A DNA stretch of 64,000 nt from Mycolicibacterium parafortuitum (GCF_002086815.1 NZ_MVID01000015.1:62001-126000); one strand, 5' to 3'. Positions 1-10,518 are shown, counted from the stretch's first letter. Notes: a model not told the origin generated them from the sequence alone. Numbers and translations are program-made.

Positions 1-247
1 GCGCCTGCGCGCACACCTCCCAGTTGGTCAGGTTCTCCTGCTCGAACGGCGGACCCTCGGCGGTGGTGGTGGCGGGCTCGACGACACCTTCGCTGGCCGC
101 CAGCACCGCATTGCGGGCATCCTGCAGGACCTGACCCGTCACGTCGGGCATCACCCACTGGTCGGCGGCCGCCGGCGCCGCCCCCACGATCGCGGCGGCG
201 GTGAGCAGCGGCGCCGCCCCCAGCACACGCACAGCCTGCTTCTTCAT
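1..247 (-). CDS. Secreted PASTA-like protein (3' part outside window)
   Basis: A leftward frame opens with ATG at 247 and stays open to the window edge, giving 82 visible residues. It begins MKKQAV, followed by an alanine-rich hydrophobic stretch ending AAPAAADQW, which reads as a Sec signal peptide with cleavage after an A-x-A site. The mature part starts VMPDVTGQVLQDARNAV, the P-D-V-x-G-x-x-x-x-x-A pattern of a PASTA repeat. I infer an exported cell-envelope protein and cannot see a catalytic domain. It lies downstream of mpa on the same strand, where I recall other genes in M. tuberculosis. The C terminus is outside the window, so length and function are open. Confidence 0.6.
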   Translation of the reverse strand, partial: MKKQAVRVLGAAPLLTAAAIVGAAPAAADQWVMPDVTGQVLQDARNAVLAASEGVVEPATTTAEGPPFEQENLTNWEVCAQA

Positions 248-273
248 GGCACTTCTCCAGGGTCGCTGAGTAC

Positions 274-290
274 TACCTTCTTCGAAGGTA
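274..290. promoter_or_regulatory. Inverted repeat upstream of the PASTA-like gene
   Basis: TACCTTC and GAAGGTA are perfect 7-bp arms around a TTC centre. The repeat lies between the mpa stop and the start of the downstream exported protein. It could be an operator or a short hairpin. No T tract follows on either strand. Confidence 0.35.
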
Positions 291-324
291 CGCCTGTGCG
301 GCCCTGGCCGAACCGGGTTCGAAG

Positions 325-2172
325 CTACAGGTACTGGCCCAGGTTGGACTCGGTGTCGATCGCGCGGCTGGCCGACGAACTCTTGCCGGTGACCAGCGTG
401 CGGATGTAGACGATCCGCTCACCCTTCTTGCCCGAGATCCTGGCCCAGTCGTCCGGGTTGGTCGTGTTGGGCAGGTCCTCGTTCTCGGCGAACTCGTCGA
501 CGATCGAGTCGAGCAGATGCTGGATCCGAAGACCCCGCTGCCCGGTCTCCAGCACCGACTTGATCGCGTACTTCTTGGCCCGGTCGACGACGTTCTGGAT
601 CATCGCACCGGAGTTGAAGTCCTTGAAGTACATGACCTCTTTGTCACCGTTGGCGTAGGTGACCTCCAGGAACCGGTTCTCGTCGATCTCGGCGTACATC
701 CGGTCCACGACCCGCTCGATCATCGCCTTGATGGTCAGCCCGCGGTCGCCGTTGAACTCGGCGAGGTCGTCGGCGTGCACCGGCAGTTCCTCGGTCAGGT
801 ACTTGGAGAAGATGTCCATCGCCGACTCGGCGTCCGGCCGCTCGATCTTGATCTTGACGTCCAGGCGGCCGGGCCGCAGGATCGCCGGGTCGATCATGTC
901 CTCGCGGTTGGAGGCGCCGATCACGATGACGTTCTCCAGGCCTTCGACACCGTCGATCTCACTGAGAAGCTGCGGCACCACGGTGGTTTCGACATCGGAG
1001 CTCACGCCGGTGCCGCGGGTGCGGAAGATCGAGTCCATCTCGTCGAAGAACACGATCACCGGGGTGCCCTCGGAGGCCTTCTCCCGGGCGCGCTGGAAGA
1101 TCAGCCGGATGTGACGCTCGGTCTCACCGACGAACTTGTTCAGCAGCTCGGGGCCCTTGATGTTGAGGAAGTAGCTCTTGGCCTCGCGGGCGTCGTCGCC
1201 GCGGACCTCGGCCATCTTCTTGGCCAGCGAGTTGGCCACCGCCTTGGCGATCAGCGTCTTGCCGCATCCCGGCGGCCCGTAGAGCAGCACACCCTTCGGC
1301 GGGCGCAGCGAGTACTCGCGGTAGAGCTCCTTGTGCAGGAACGGCAGCTCGACCGCGTCGCGGATCTGCTCGATCTGGCGGCCGAGACCGCCGATGTCGC
1401 TGTAGCTGACGTCGGGGACCTCTTCGAGCACCAGGTCCTCGACCTCAGCCTTGGGCACCCGCTCGAACGCGTAGCCGGCCTTGGTGTCGACCAGCAGCGA
1501 GTCGCCGGGACGCAGCCGGCGAGGCCGATCGTCGTTGCCGCTGTCGTCCTCCTCCTGCTCGTCGGGCAGGTTCTCCGCGGCGACCAGCGGCTCGGCCAGC
1601 CAGACGATGCGCTCCTCGTCGGCGTGGCCCACCACCAGGGCGCGCCGGCCGTCGGCCAGGATCTCGCGCAGCGTGCTGATCTCACCGACCGACTCGAAGT
1701 GACCGGCCTCGACCACGGTCAGCGCCTCGTTGAGACGCACCGTCTGGCCCTGCTTGAGGGTCTTGGTGTCGATGTTCGGGGAGCAGGTCAGGCGCATCTT
1801 GCGGCCCGAGGTGAACACGTCGACGGTGTCGTCCTCCTGGACGGCCAGCAGCACGCCGTAGCCGCTGGGCGGCTGGCCCAGCCGGTCGACCTCCTCGCGC
1901 AGCGCCAGCAACTGCTGGCGCGCCTCTTTGAGGGTGTCCATCAGTTTCGCGTTACGCGCGGCCAGCGAGTCGATACGCGCTTCGAGCTGGTGGACGTCAC
2001 GGGTACGCGCGCCGCCGGACCCGGCGGAGTTCTCCAGTTGGTCGCGCAGGAGCGCGGCCTCGCGCCGCAGCTGTTCGAGTTCTGCCGCATCTTCGCTGGA
2101 CAGGTGGCTTTCAGGGGACGTTCCAAAGGCTTCAGGGCCGTCGCTGGCTTCTGGACGCTCGGACTCACTCAT
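325..2172 (-). CDS. mpa: Proteasome-associated AAA+ ATPase Mpa/ARC
   Basis: Hexameric ATPase that captures pupylated proteins, unfolds them and feeds them to the 20S proteasome. The protein is 615 aa. An acidic N-terminal region and coiled coil (about residues 28-100) would bind Pup, interdomain OB folds follow (about 100-240), then the AAA module with Walker A GPPGCGKT at 299-306 and Walker B VIVFFDE at about 372-378. The tail ends GQYL, the proteasome-docking motif with a penultimate Tyr. I chose the ATG at 2172: AAAGGAG stands at proper distance before it, while the in-frame GTG at 2190 would place that ribosome-binding site inside the coding region. The gene is divergent from the MTB12-like gene, as mpa is from Rv2116 in M. 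tuberculosis. Confidence 0.97.
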   Translation of the reverse strand: MSESERPEASDGPEAFGTSPESHLSSEDAAELEQLRREAALLRDQLENSAGSGGARTRDVHQLEARIDSLAARNAKLMDTLKEARQQLLALREEVDRLGQPPSGYGVLLAVQEDDTVDVFTSGRKMRLTCSPNIDTKTLKQGQTVRLNEALTVVEAGHFESVGEISTLREILADGRRALVVGHADEERIVWLAEPLVAAENLPDEQEEDDSGNDDRPRRLRPGDSLLVDTKAGYAFERVPKAEVEDLVLEEVPDVSYSDIGGLGRQIEQIRDAVELPFLHKELYREYSLRPPKGVLLYGPPGCGKTLIAKAVANSLAKKMAEVRGDDAREAKSYFLNIKGPELLNKFVGETERHIRLIFQRAREKASEGTPVIVFFDEMDSIFRTRGTGVSSDVETTVVPQLLSEIDGVEGLENVIVIGASNREDMIDPAILRPGRLDVKIKIERPDAESAMDIFSKYLTEELPVHADDLAEFNGDRGLTIKAMIERVVDRMYAEIDENRFLEVTYANGDKEVMYFKDFNSGAMIQNVVDRAKKYAIKSVLETGQRGLRIQHLLDSIVDEFAENEDLPNTTNPDDWARISGKKGERIVYIRTLVTGKSSSASRAIDTESNLGQYL

Positions 2173-2319
2173 GCTGAGCTCCTTTCGCACACCCGATGTT
2201 GGTGCGGTAACAACTTCAAAGCTACCGGCGATTCAGACATTGTGTGTGCTCTGGGAATTCGACACACCAGCGACCCTGTTAGCCTCTGTAGATCAGTTCG
2301 TCCGAACGGAAGGACCGCC

Positions 2320-2817
2320 GTGACCCTGAAATCCCTCGTTACCAGCTTGACCGCTGGAGCAGCAGCCGCCGCATTCGTCGGAGCTGCGGCTGCGGGTGTG
2401 ACCTCCATTGCAGCGGGCGCGGGAATCGCGTCTGCGTCACCGGTCCTCAACGCTCCTGTTCCGGCCGCACCGGCCCCCGAACTCGAAGGCGCACTCGTAT
2501 CGACGCTGAGCGCGCTGTCCGGGCCGGGCTCGTTCGCGGGCGGTAAGGCCAGCTTCATCCAGGGTGGCCTGGGCCGGATCGAGGCCCGCGTGGCCGACAG
2601 CGGCTACGCCAACGCCGCGGCCCAGGGGTACTTCCCGCTGAACTTCACCGTCGCCGACATCGACCAGAACGGCCCGGTGGTGACCGCCAACGTCACCGCG
2701 GCAGCCGCGAGCGGCGCCGTGGCGACCCAGCCGCTGACCTTCATCGCAGGCCCGAGCCCGACCGGCTGGCAGCTGTCGAAGCAGTCGGCGATGGCCCTGA
2801 TGTCCGCGGTGGGTTGA
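2320..2817 (+). CDS. Secreted low-molecular-weight antigen MTB12 (CFP-2)-like protein
   Basis: 165 aa, starting at a GTG preceded by GGAAGGA. Residues 1-40 form an alanine-rich signal peptide ending in A-S-A-S. The rest matches the MTB12/CFP-2 family as I remember it: a stretch rich in Pro and Ala, then a compact domain with the features GGxGRIEARVAD, YFPLNFTVADI and a terminal GWQLSKQSAMALM. The family is small, exported, immunogenic and of unknown biochemical role. The stop overlaps the putative TTG start of the next gene, which encodes a lipoprotein with the same domain, so the pair is probably co-translated. A longer frame open upstream (from 517) is antisense to mpa and is not used. Confidence 0.85.
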   Translation: MTLKSLVTSLTAGAAAAAFVGAAAAGVTSIAAGAGIASASPVLNAPVPAAPAPELEGALVSTLSALSGPGSFAGGKASFIQGGLGRIEARVADSGYANAAAQGYFPLNFTVADIDQNGPVVTANVTAAAASGAVATQPLTFIAGPSPTGWQLSKQSAMALMSAVG

Positions 2818-3344
2818 TCTCCCGCACCCCCTTCGTCCGCAGCGCCGCCACACTCGTTGTGGCGGCGTTCGGCGTGAGTGGGTGCGGTCAGTCCGACCAT
2901 CCGGCGGCCACCCCGTTCACTCCGCCACCGTCTGCCACGACGACGCCGCGCCCCGAACCGATCCCGGACTCCCCCGGCGGTCCGCCGCTGCCCCCGGCCG
3001 CGGCGCTGACCGACGTGATGGCCCGGCTCACCGACCCGGCGGTGCCCGGCATGGAAAAAATCTCGCTGATCGAACAGGGCACCGCCGCCGAAGGGGCCGG
3101 GCTGGACCGGTTCGTCGTCGCGCTGCGCGACAACGGGTCGTACCCATTGACGTTCGAGGCGCATGACCTCGCGTGGTCGCAGTCCGCGCCCGGGCACGTT
3201 CTCGCCACCGTGGTGATCCGGCCCGCCGATCGGCAGCGCGGCGAGTTCAGCTATCCGCTGGAGTTCGCGCCTGCCGGGCCGTCGTGGCAGCTGACCCGCG
3301 ATACCGCCGATCTGCTGCTCAGCGTGGACGACCCGCCGAGGTGA
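2814..3344 (+). CDS. Lipoprotein with MTB12-like domain (LppK/Rv2116 position)
   Basis: 176 aa from a TTG whose last two bases overlap the previous stop. The N terminus is a lipoprotein signal with lipobox VSGC (Cys at about residue 24), followed by a Pro/Thr-rich linker and a C-terminal domain (about 65-170) with the MTB12 pattern: LIEQGTAAEGAGLDRFV, YPLTFEAHDL and a final SWQLTRDTADLLL. It should be anchored on the outer face of the membrane. Context (next to mpa, before the DUF503 gene) equals Rv2116 lppK in M. tuberculosis. The start is less certain than the domain: GTG and TTG codons within a few residues are alternatives. Function unknown. Confidence 0.8.
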   Translation: MISRTPFVRSAATLVVAAFGVSGCGQSDHPAATPFTPPPSATTTPRPEPIPDSPGGPPLPPAAALTDVMARLTDPAVPGMEKISLIEQGTAAEGAGLDRFVVALRDNGSYPLTFEAHDLAWSQSAPGHVLATVVIRPADRQRGEFSYPLEFAPAGPSWQLTRDTADLLLSVDDPPR

Positions 3345-3346
3345 GC

Positions 3347-3646
3347 ATGTGGATCGGGTGGATGGAGTTCGACATCCTGCTCGGCGATGTGCGGTCGTTG
3401 AAGCAGAAACGTTCGGCGGTCCGGCCGGTCATCGCCGAGCTGACCCGCCGGTTCGGGGTGTCGGCCGCCGAGACCGCCACACAGGATCTGCATCGGCGCG
3501 CCGGAATTGGCATCGCCCTGGTCGCCGCGGACCGGGCCCACGTGGTCGACGTCCTCGACACGGCCGAGCGGCTGGTCGCCGCGCGGCCCGAGTTCGACCT
3601 GCTGTCCACCCGGCGGGGGCTGGCGAAGAGCACCGACGAGGACTGA
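3347..3646 (+). CDS. DUF503 family protein (Rv2117-like)
   Basis: 99 aa starting MWIGWMEFDILL; this start matches the length and N terminus of Rv2117 as I remember it. A GTG six bases upstream overlaps the preceding stop and is the alternative. The signature LLGDVRSLKQKRS near the N terminus identifies DUF503, a small alpha/beta family found near ribosome-maturation and RNA genes in many bacteria, but its biochemical function is not established. The gene follows the lipoprotein gene within a few bases and converges on trmI. Confidence 0.9.
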   Translation: MWIGWMEFDILLGDVRSLKQKRSAVRPVIAELTRRFGVSAAETATQDLHRRAGIGIALVAADRAHVVDVLDTAERLVAARPEFDLLSTRRGLAKSTDED

Positions 3647-3678
3647 CGCACCCCCTCCCACGACCCCTTCGGGAACCG

Positions 3679-5462
<1,784 letters not shown>

Positions 5463-5466
<4 letters not shown>

Positions 5467-6266
5467 TCAACTGCCTGTACCGCCGGCTCGGCGCCGACGG
5501 CGACTACGCGGTGTTCGAGTCCACCGACGGCACCCGCAGCAACTGGGACCCGAACATCCAGCACGGCTCTCCGCCGCTGGCACTGCTGACCAGAGCGATC
5601 GAGGATCTCGCGCAGGGCAGCGGGCTGCGCATCGGCAGGCTCACCCTCGACATCCTCGGCGCCATCCCGGTCACGACGGTCCGAGTGCGCGCCTGGGTCG
5701 AACGCCCGGGGTCGAGGATCTCACTGATGGCCGCCGAGATGCTCGTCGACCGCCCCGACGGCACGCGCCGGGCTGTCGCCCGGGTCACCGCGTGGCTGCT
5801 CGCGCCCAGCGACACCGCCGACGCCGTCGTCGACCGGTACCCACCATTGATCGAGGGTGAGGCGGTGACCGGCGCCGCCCACGCCTGGCAGAACGCACGC
5901 GGTTACCTCGAGACGGTGAGCTGGCGTAGGCAGCCCGACGACAACGGATCCTCCGCCGCCGTCGCCTGGATGAGTCCCCTTGTGCCGCTCATCGATTCGG
6001 AGCCGACCACCGCCCTGCAGCGGCTGGCCATGGTGGTCGACTCGGCCAACGGCATCGGCGCGGCGCTGGATCCGCAACGGTTCCTGTTCATGAACACCGA
6101 CACGGTCGTGCATCTGCACCGGCTGCCCGACGGGCAGGATTTCGGGGTGCGTGCCCGCGGCTCGATCGGTCCGGAGGGCGTCGGCGCCACCACCGCCGAA
6201 CTGTTCGACCGGCGCGGATTCATCGGCACGTCGGCACAGACCCTGCTGGTGCAGCGCCTCGGATGA
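5463..6266 (+). CDS. Acyl-CoA thioesterase family protein (TesB-like double hotdog)
   Basis: 267 aa, GTG start overlapping the RecB-like stop by 4 nt. The sequence has two hotdog-like halves. The first contains IQHGSPPLALLTRAIEDLAQG and IGRLTLDILGAIPV, the substrate-helix pattern of mycobacterial TesB-type thioesterases. The second contains MSPLVPLIDSEPTTALQRL and ANGIGAALDP. It would hydrolyse acyl-CoA thioesters in the cytosol, but the acyl specificity cannot be read. No membrane segment. It overlaps the DinB-like gene downstream (ATGA), so the three genes 4591-6772 form one operon. Confidence 0.75.
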
Positions 6267-6772
6267 TCACCGAGATCCGACGTCAGTTCGACCTCGCGTG
6301 GGCGCTGGCCGACCTGCACCTGTCCGCACTCTCCGGCGCCGACTTCCTGTGGGAACCCGCGCCACTGTGCTGGACGGTCCGGCCGGACGGCACCGGACGC
6401 TGGTACGCGGACTTCGCCGACGTCGAGCCGCAGCCCGCTCCCGTACCGACGATCGGGTGGCTGACGTGGCATATCGACTATTGGTGGAGCGCCACGCTGG
6501 CGTCGCTGAGCGGCCGGACGCCGCCCACACCCGCCGAGGTCGCCTGGGCGGGCGACGGGGCCGCGGCGGTGCGCCGCGTTCGCTCGCTGGCAGACCAGTG
6601 GCGGGATCTGTTGTCCGGCATGACGTCCGACGGACTGACCGCCCCGTCGGCCTTCCCATGGGGTCCCGCCGCGAACCGCACGGTCGCCGACACGACGCTG
6701 TGGGTCACCGTCGAGCTGGTGAAGAACACCGCCGAGATCGGTCAACTACGCCTGCTGCGCGCGGCCCGGTAG
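6263..6772 (+). CDS. DinB-superfamily protein
   Basis: 169 aa, four-helix DinB/YfiT type. Such proteins bind a metal through three His and in actinobacteria often act as thiol (mycothiol) dependent transferases. Visible features are a first helix ending WALADLHLSAL, the central metal motif region TIGWLTWHIDYWWS, and a C-terminal helix VELVKNTAEIGQLRLL. At the last helix the family normally has His before the AEIG motif; here Thr is present, so one metal ligand seems to be missing. The protein may be inactive or bind metal differently. Its start overlaps the thioesterase stop; it converges on the R2lox gene. Confidence 0.75.
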   Translation: MITEIRRQFDLAWALADLHLSALSGADFLWEPAPLCWTVRPDGTGRWYADFADVEPQPAPVPTIGWLTWHIDYWWSATLASLSGRTPPTPAEVAWAGDGAAAVRRVRSLADQWRDLLSGMTSDGLTAPSAFPWGPAANRTVADTTLWVTVELVKNTAEIGQLRLLRAAR

Positions 6773-6779
6773 GCCGACC

Positions 6780-7718
6780 CTACGCAGAGGCAGCCAGCGC
6801 CTTGCGATCCTCGTCGGCGAAGGTGTCCTCCAGATGCAGAGGCGTGTAGTCGATGTCGATCTCCTCCAGCGGACGACCACGCGCACTGCTGATGGTGCCG
6901 AAGCGGCGCATGCCCTTGTCGGCGGCGTACTGCTGGAACTCGTCGATGGTCAGGCCGAACGGGATCTCGTCGTAGAGGGCGAATGCGTCGTCGGTGTTCT
7001 GCAACGCCAACGGGATCAGTTCGTTCATCCTGGTCTCGAACACCGCCCAGTTGGCGTCGTCGGCGGCGACGTGGCGCCGGCACGTGAAGGTGCCCCACGC
7101 CATGTGGCGGCGTTCGTCGTCGCCGATGCGGCGCACGAGTTCCTGCATCCCCGGCAGGATGCCGCGATCGATGCAAATGCGGTGCCAGGCATAGTATCCC
7201 GTCAACGCCATCATCCCCTCGATGACGTGGTTGTAGGTGACCGACGCCCGGATCTGCGCCCGCGGCGACGGGTCGCTGGACAAGGCGTCCAGCGAGGCCG
7301 GCAGTTCCTCGTAGAACATCTGCCGGTAGGCGGGCAGGTCGTCGAGGTAGCACTGCAGGTCCCCGGTGACGCCGACGGCGTCGAGCCACATCCGGAAGAC
7401 CTGGGTGTGCTTGGCTTCCTCGAACGCGAACTGGGTCAGATACATCTCGTCACCGAGTCGCCCCTCGGCACGCATCGCGGCCATGAACGGCTGGATGTCC
7501 TGGGTCACCGCCTCTTCGCCCGCGATGAACTCCGCGCACAGCCGGGTGGCCCAGTCCCGCTCCAACTCCGACAGCGACTCCCAGTCCGCGCGGTCGCGGG
7601 AGAAGTCGATGTCGGCGGGGTCCCAGAACTTGGCGTTGCCACCGGCGAACAAGCGCAGCGGCAGGCTGTCCCAGTTCAGTCCGCCCGCGGCAAGGGAATC
7701 GGATCGTGTCCTGTTCAT
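6780..7718 (-). CDS. R2-like ligand-binding oxidase (R2lox, Rv0233-like)
   Basis: 312 aa ferritin-like protein with a Mn/Fe cofactor, related to ribonucleotide reductase R2 but not a reductase subunit. The family binds a long-chain fatty acid and forms a Tyr-Val ether crosslink; its substrate is unknown. All metal ligands occur at the same numbers as in M. tuberculosis R2lox as I recall them: E68, E101, H104, E167, E202 and H205. The crosslink pair V71 and Y162 is also present. Motifs: [12 protein letters not shown] at 28-39, EEAVTQD at 68-74, DDERRH at 200-205. Its start overlaps the stop of the upstream TetR gene, so it should be controlled by that regulator. Confidence 0.95.
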   Translation of the reverse strand: MNRTRSDSLAAGGLNWDSLPLRLFAGGNAKFWDPADIDFSRDRADWESLSELERDWATRLCAEFIAGEEAVTQDIQPFMAAMRAEGRLGDEMYLTQFAFEEAKHTQVFRMWLDAVGVTGDLQCYLDDLPAYRQMFYEELPASLDALSSDPSPRAQIRASVTYNHVIEGMMALTGYYAWHRICIDRGILPGMQELVRRIGDDERRHMAWGTFTCRRHVAADDANWAVFETRMNELIPLALQNTDDAFALYDEIPFGLTIDEFQQYAADKGMRRFGTISSARGRPLEEIDIDYTPLHLEDTFADEDRKALAASA

Positions 7719-8404
7719 GACTGTTCTCCTTTGTGAGTTGCCCGATCGGCGGGGCTGTGGTCGGGCTGCGCGAACGCCGCGGACAGCACGGCGACGTAGC
7801 GGCGCACCACGAGGGCGGGCTGTTCCGGGGACAGTTCGTCCAGACCGAGGACGGGGTCGATGCCGCGGACGTACGGCGCCAGAGCGAGGTGCGGCAGGAT
7901 CATCAGCAGCAGCGACAGCAGGGTGTCGACGTCGGCGTCGGGACGCAGATCGCCGCGGCCGCGCGCGTCGAGCACCAGCGGCCGCAGCACCTGCAGGTAG
8001 TGGCGGTGGATCACGGCGCGCACGCTGATCCGCGCGTCGGTGTCGACCTCGAAGCTGGCGGCGGCGTGCAGCGCGCGGTCACGGGGATGGTCGGCGAAGT
8101 ACGCCACCCACACGTCGAGCAGGTCGGTCAGGAATTCGAAGAACGGCCGGCTCGGGTCGAGCCGGCGGATCTGGTCCTCCATGTGGCGGCGCACCCGCTG
8201 GCTGCCGACCTCGGTGATGTGTGCGTAGAGGTCGCGCTTGTCCGCGAAGTACTGGAACAGGCTGCCTTTCGCGACGCCGGCACGCCGCGCGATGACGTTG
8301 AGGCTGCCGCGGGAGAACCCGTGCGCGGCGAACTCGGCCTCGGCGGCAGCCACCACCGCCGCGCGGCGATCCGCGCCCAGCCGAGACCATGTCACCGTCG
8401 GCAT
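7715..8404 (-). CDS. TetR/AcrR regulator of the R2lox operon (Rv0232-like)
   Basis: 229 aa. An N-terminal TetR DNA-binding domain (residues about 10-60) contains the helix-turn-helix [20 protein letters not shown]; the C-terminal ligand domain is all-helical. The start is ATG 8404 behind GGAGG. It overlaps the R2lox gene by 4 nt, the same pair as Rv0232-Rv0233. The palindrome TGACCAGTGGTCA just upstream overlaps its own promoter, so autorepression and repression of the oxidase are likely. The ligand is unknown; a fatty acid or lipid signal would fit the R2lox family but is inference. Confidence 0.9.
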   Translation of the reverse strand: MPTVTWSRLGADRRAAVVAAAEAEFAAHGFSRGSLNVIARRAGVAKGSLFQYFADKRDLYAHITEVGSQRVRRHMEDQIRRLDPSRPFFEFLTDLLDVWVAYFADHPRDRALHAAASFEVDTDARISVRAVIHRHYLQVLRPLVLDARGRGDLRPDADVDTLLSLLLMILPHLALAPYVRGIDPVLGLDELSPEQPALVVRRYVAVLSAAFAQPDHSPADRATHKGEQS

Positions 8405-8424
8405 CGCGCCTCCAAGGCTTGATG

Positions 8425-8464
8425 TGACCAGTGGTCATATTACTGTGACGCACGCCACAGTCAA
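8425..8464 (-). promoter_or_regulatory. Promoter and TetR operator for tetR-R2lox
   Basis: Read on the minus strand, TTGACT (8464-8459) and TAATAT (8442-8437) are separated by 16 bp, a good SigA promoter pointing at the TetR gene. Directly after the -10 lies TGACCACTGGTCA (8437-8425), a perfect 6-1-6 palindrome placed over the expected transcription start. The spacer (8444-8459) contains a second imperfect palindrome, TGTGA-N6-CCACA, one base from a CRP-type site. I infer autorepression by the TetR protein. Confidence 0.7.
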
Positions 8465-8471
8465 GGCCCGG

Positions 8472-9866
8472 TTACGTCAGCGGCCTGAGGTCCTGCAGGA
8501 GGGTCGGCACCAACTCGGCGACCGTCGGGTGGATGTGCATGGTCCGCGAGATCGCGGTGTAGGGCAGCTTGGCGGTCATCACGTCGAGAATCAGATGGAC
8601 GACCTCGTCGCCACCGACACCGAGGATCGAGGCCCCGAGGATCTGCTCGGTCTCGGCGTCCACCACGACCTTCATGAATCCCTGGGTCTCCCCCTTCTCC
8701 ACGGCGCGCCCGACCCGCGTCATCGGGCGCTTGCCCACCAACGCTTTTCGGCCCGAGCGCCGGACTTCGTCGGCGGTCATGCCAGCCCGGCCCAGCGGCG
8801 GGTCGATGTAGAGCGCGTAGGTGGTGACGCGGTCGCTGACCCGGCGCGGATCGTCGTCGAGCAGGTTGGCCGCGACGATCTCGAAGTCGTTGTAGGAGGT
8901 GTGGGTGAACGCGCCGCGGCCGTTGCAGTCGCCCATCGCCCAGATGTGGTCGACGGTGGTGCGCAGTTGATCGTCGACCACGACGTAGCCGCGCTTGTCG
9001 GTCTCGACGCCGGCGGCCTCCAACCCGAGATCGTCAGTGTTGGGGATGCGCCCCACCGCGACGAGCAGGTGGCTGCCGACGACCGGCGGTGCGCCGTCGC
9101 GCGGGGTCACCGCGACCCCGGCCCCGCTGTCTCCGTCGTGCCGGGCCACGCTGATCGCGTCGGCGCCGAGTACGACGGTGATGCCCTCGTTTTCGAGGAT
9201 GTCCTTGATCGCCGCGGAGACGTCCTCGTCCTCCCGCGCGGTCAACCGGGGCCCCTTCTCGACCACCGTGACCTCGGCGCCGAAGCGGCGGTACATCTGC
9301 GCGAACTCCAGCGCGATGTAGCTGCCACCGACGATCACCAGATGCCCGGGGACCACGTCGAGGTCGAGGATCCCGACGTTGGTCAGGTAGTCGACGTCGC
9401 CGAGGCCCGGGATGCCCGGCGCCACCGCGCGGCCGCCGACGTTGAGGAAGATGCGGTCGGCTTCCAGCAGCCGGTCGTCGACGCGCACCGTGTGCGGGCT
9501 CTCGAACCGGGCGTGACCGCGAATCAGGGTGGCGCCCTTCATGTTCTCCAGCCACGACTCGAGGCCCTCGCGGTCCCCGCCGCTGATCCGGTCCTTGCGC
9601 GCCTTGACCGCGGCCATGTCCACCTCGACCGGGCCTGTGCGGATCCCGAAGTCGGCGCCGCGGCGCGCGAGGTGGGCGGCGTGCGCGCTGGCGACCAGCG
9701 TCTTGGTCGGGATGCAGCCGTAGTTCACACACGTGCCGCCGACGAGTTTGCGTTCGATGACCGCGACGGTCTGGCCGGCCTCGGTGAGCCGCGCCGCCAG
9801 CGGAGGCCCGGCCTGCCCCGCGCCGATGATGATCGCGTCGAACTTCTGCGCGGTCTCAGGGGACAT
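8472..9866 (-). CDS. FAD-dependent pyridine nucleotide-disulfide oxidoreductase
   Basis: 464 aa, class I flavoprotein of the lipoamide dehydrogenase/mercuric reductase type. FAD-binding IIIGAGQAGPPLAARL at about 12-27, redox-active disulfide GGTCVNYGCIPTK at about 43-55, NAD(P) motif IVGGSYIALEFAQ near 180, second FAD motif AMGDCNGRGAFTH near 313, and the C-terminal dimer-interface motif HIHPTVAELVPT with the active-site His. It lacks the N-terminal HMA domain and the C-terminal Cys pair of MerA, and no mer or arsenic genes are near. The electron acceptor is unknown. The upstream DUF4126 gene ends 9 nt before it, so the two are probably co-transcribed. Confidence 0.85.
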   Translation of the reverse strand: MSPETAQKFDAIIIGAGQAGPPLAARLTEAGQTVAVIERKLVGGTCVNYGCIPTKTLVASAHAAHLARRGADFGIRTGPVEVDMAAVKARKDRISGGDREGLESWLENMKGATLIRGHARFESPHTVRVDDRLLEADRIFLNVGGRAVAPGIPGLGDVDYLTNVGILDLDVVPGHLVIVGGSYIALEFAQMYRRFGAEVTVVEKGPRLTAREDEDVSAAIKDILENEGITVVLGADAISVARHDGDSGAGVAVTPRDGAPPVVGSHLLVAVGRIPNTDDLGLEAAGVETDKRGYVVVDDQLRTTVDHIWAMGDCNGRGAFTHTSYNDFEIVAANLLDDDPRRVSDRVTTYALYIDPPLGRAGMTADEVRRSGRKALVGKRPMTRVGRAVEKGETQGFMKVVVDAETEQILGASILGVGGDEVVHLILDVMTAKLPYTAISRTMHIHPTVAELVPTLLQDLRPLT

Positions 9867-9875
9867 CCGGGGCGC

Positions 9876-10361
9876 CTACGGGACCAAGCTGACGAGGAAT
9901 GCGATCAGGAACGCGCCGCCGACGGCGACGAGGTCCTCGAGGAACGCGCCGGGCCGGTCGTTGCCGTCGTTGGCCGAGAACAGCTTGCCGCGCAGCGCCG
10001 CACCGCCCAGGGTGCCGAGTACGGCGCCGACGACGCCGGCCCCGGTGCCGATGAAGGTGTGGAAGAACGCGCTGCCGATCACCGCTCCGGCGAAGCCGCC
10101 GGTGACGAGCCGCGTCAGGAACTGCGGAGCCACCTTGCGACTCGGCGTGTTCGGCAATTGGTCGGTGACCAACTCGCCGAGCAGGAAGATCGTCAACACC
10201 GTGACGGTGATCGGATGCGCCATCCACTCCGACCACTTGTCGTCGACGTCGATCCAGCCGAGCATCGCACCCCATGCCACCACCGCGGGGGCAGTCATCG
10301 CACGTAGGCCCGCGGTCACCCCGATCAACAACGCCAAGACCAGAACGAGCACCTGCGTCAT
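9876..10361 (-). CDS. DUF4126 integral membrane protein (Rv2120c position)
   Basis: 161 aa with about four hydrophobic segments (LVLVLALLIGVTAGLRA near the start, TVTVLTIFLLGELVTDQL, a glycine/alanine-rich pair and FLIAFLVSLV at the end). ATG 10361 follows GGAGG at the right distance; an upstream in-frame extension to 10436 has no such site. DUF4126 proteins are uncharacterised membrane proteins with an N-terminal GxxAGLRAMTAPA motif, seen here. It leads a two-gene unit with the FAD oxidoreductase. In M. tuberculosis a similar small membrane protein lies just upstream of hisG; here the 7-kb island separates them. Confidence 0.75.
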   Translation of the reverse strand: MTQVLVLVLALLIGVTAGLRAMTAPAVVAWGAMLGWIDVDDKWSEWMAHPITVTVLTIFLLGELVTDQLPNTPSRKVAPQFLTRLVTGGFAGAVIGSAFFHTFIGTGAGVVGAVLGTLGGAALRGKLFSANDGNDRPGAFLEDLVAVGGAFLIAFLVSLVP

Positions 10362-10518
10362 CGGACCTCCGTCCGTGCGGTGGCGGGACATCCGGACGCT
10401 AACACGGCAGACCGCGCGACGAGAGGTCTCGCGCATATGCGGAATCCTCGCGCCGTGCCGGCCGGTGCAGGGCCGCCCGGCGATATGGCTCGACCCGCGA
10501 GCCGCCGCGGCCAGTCCC

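Noticed and set aside
517-2319. Long open frame on the + strand antisense to mpa
   Set aside because: It is a GC-rich shadow frame in phase with the MTB12-like gene. The antisense part has no domain and mpa is clearly coding. The true start is the GTG at 2320.
8472-9866. Mercuric reductase (merA)
   Set aside because: No HMA domain, no C-terminal vicinal cysteines, and no merR, merT or merB nearby.
8238-10307. Long + strand open frame antisense to the flavoprotein and DUF4126 genes
   Set aside because: Composition is Arg/Asp/Val-rich without motifs, typical of the complementary strand of high-GC genes. The minus-strand proteins have full family motifs.
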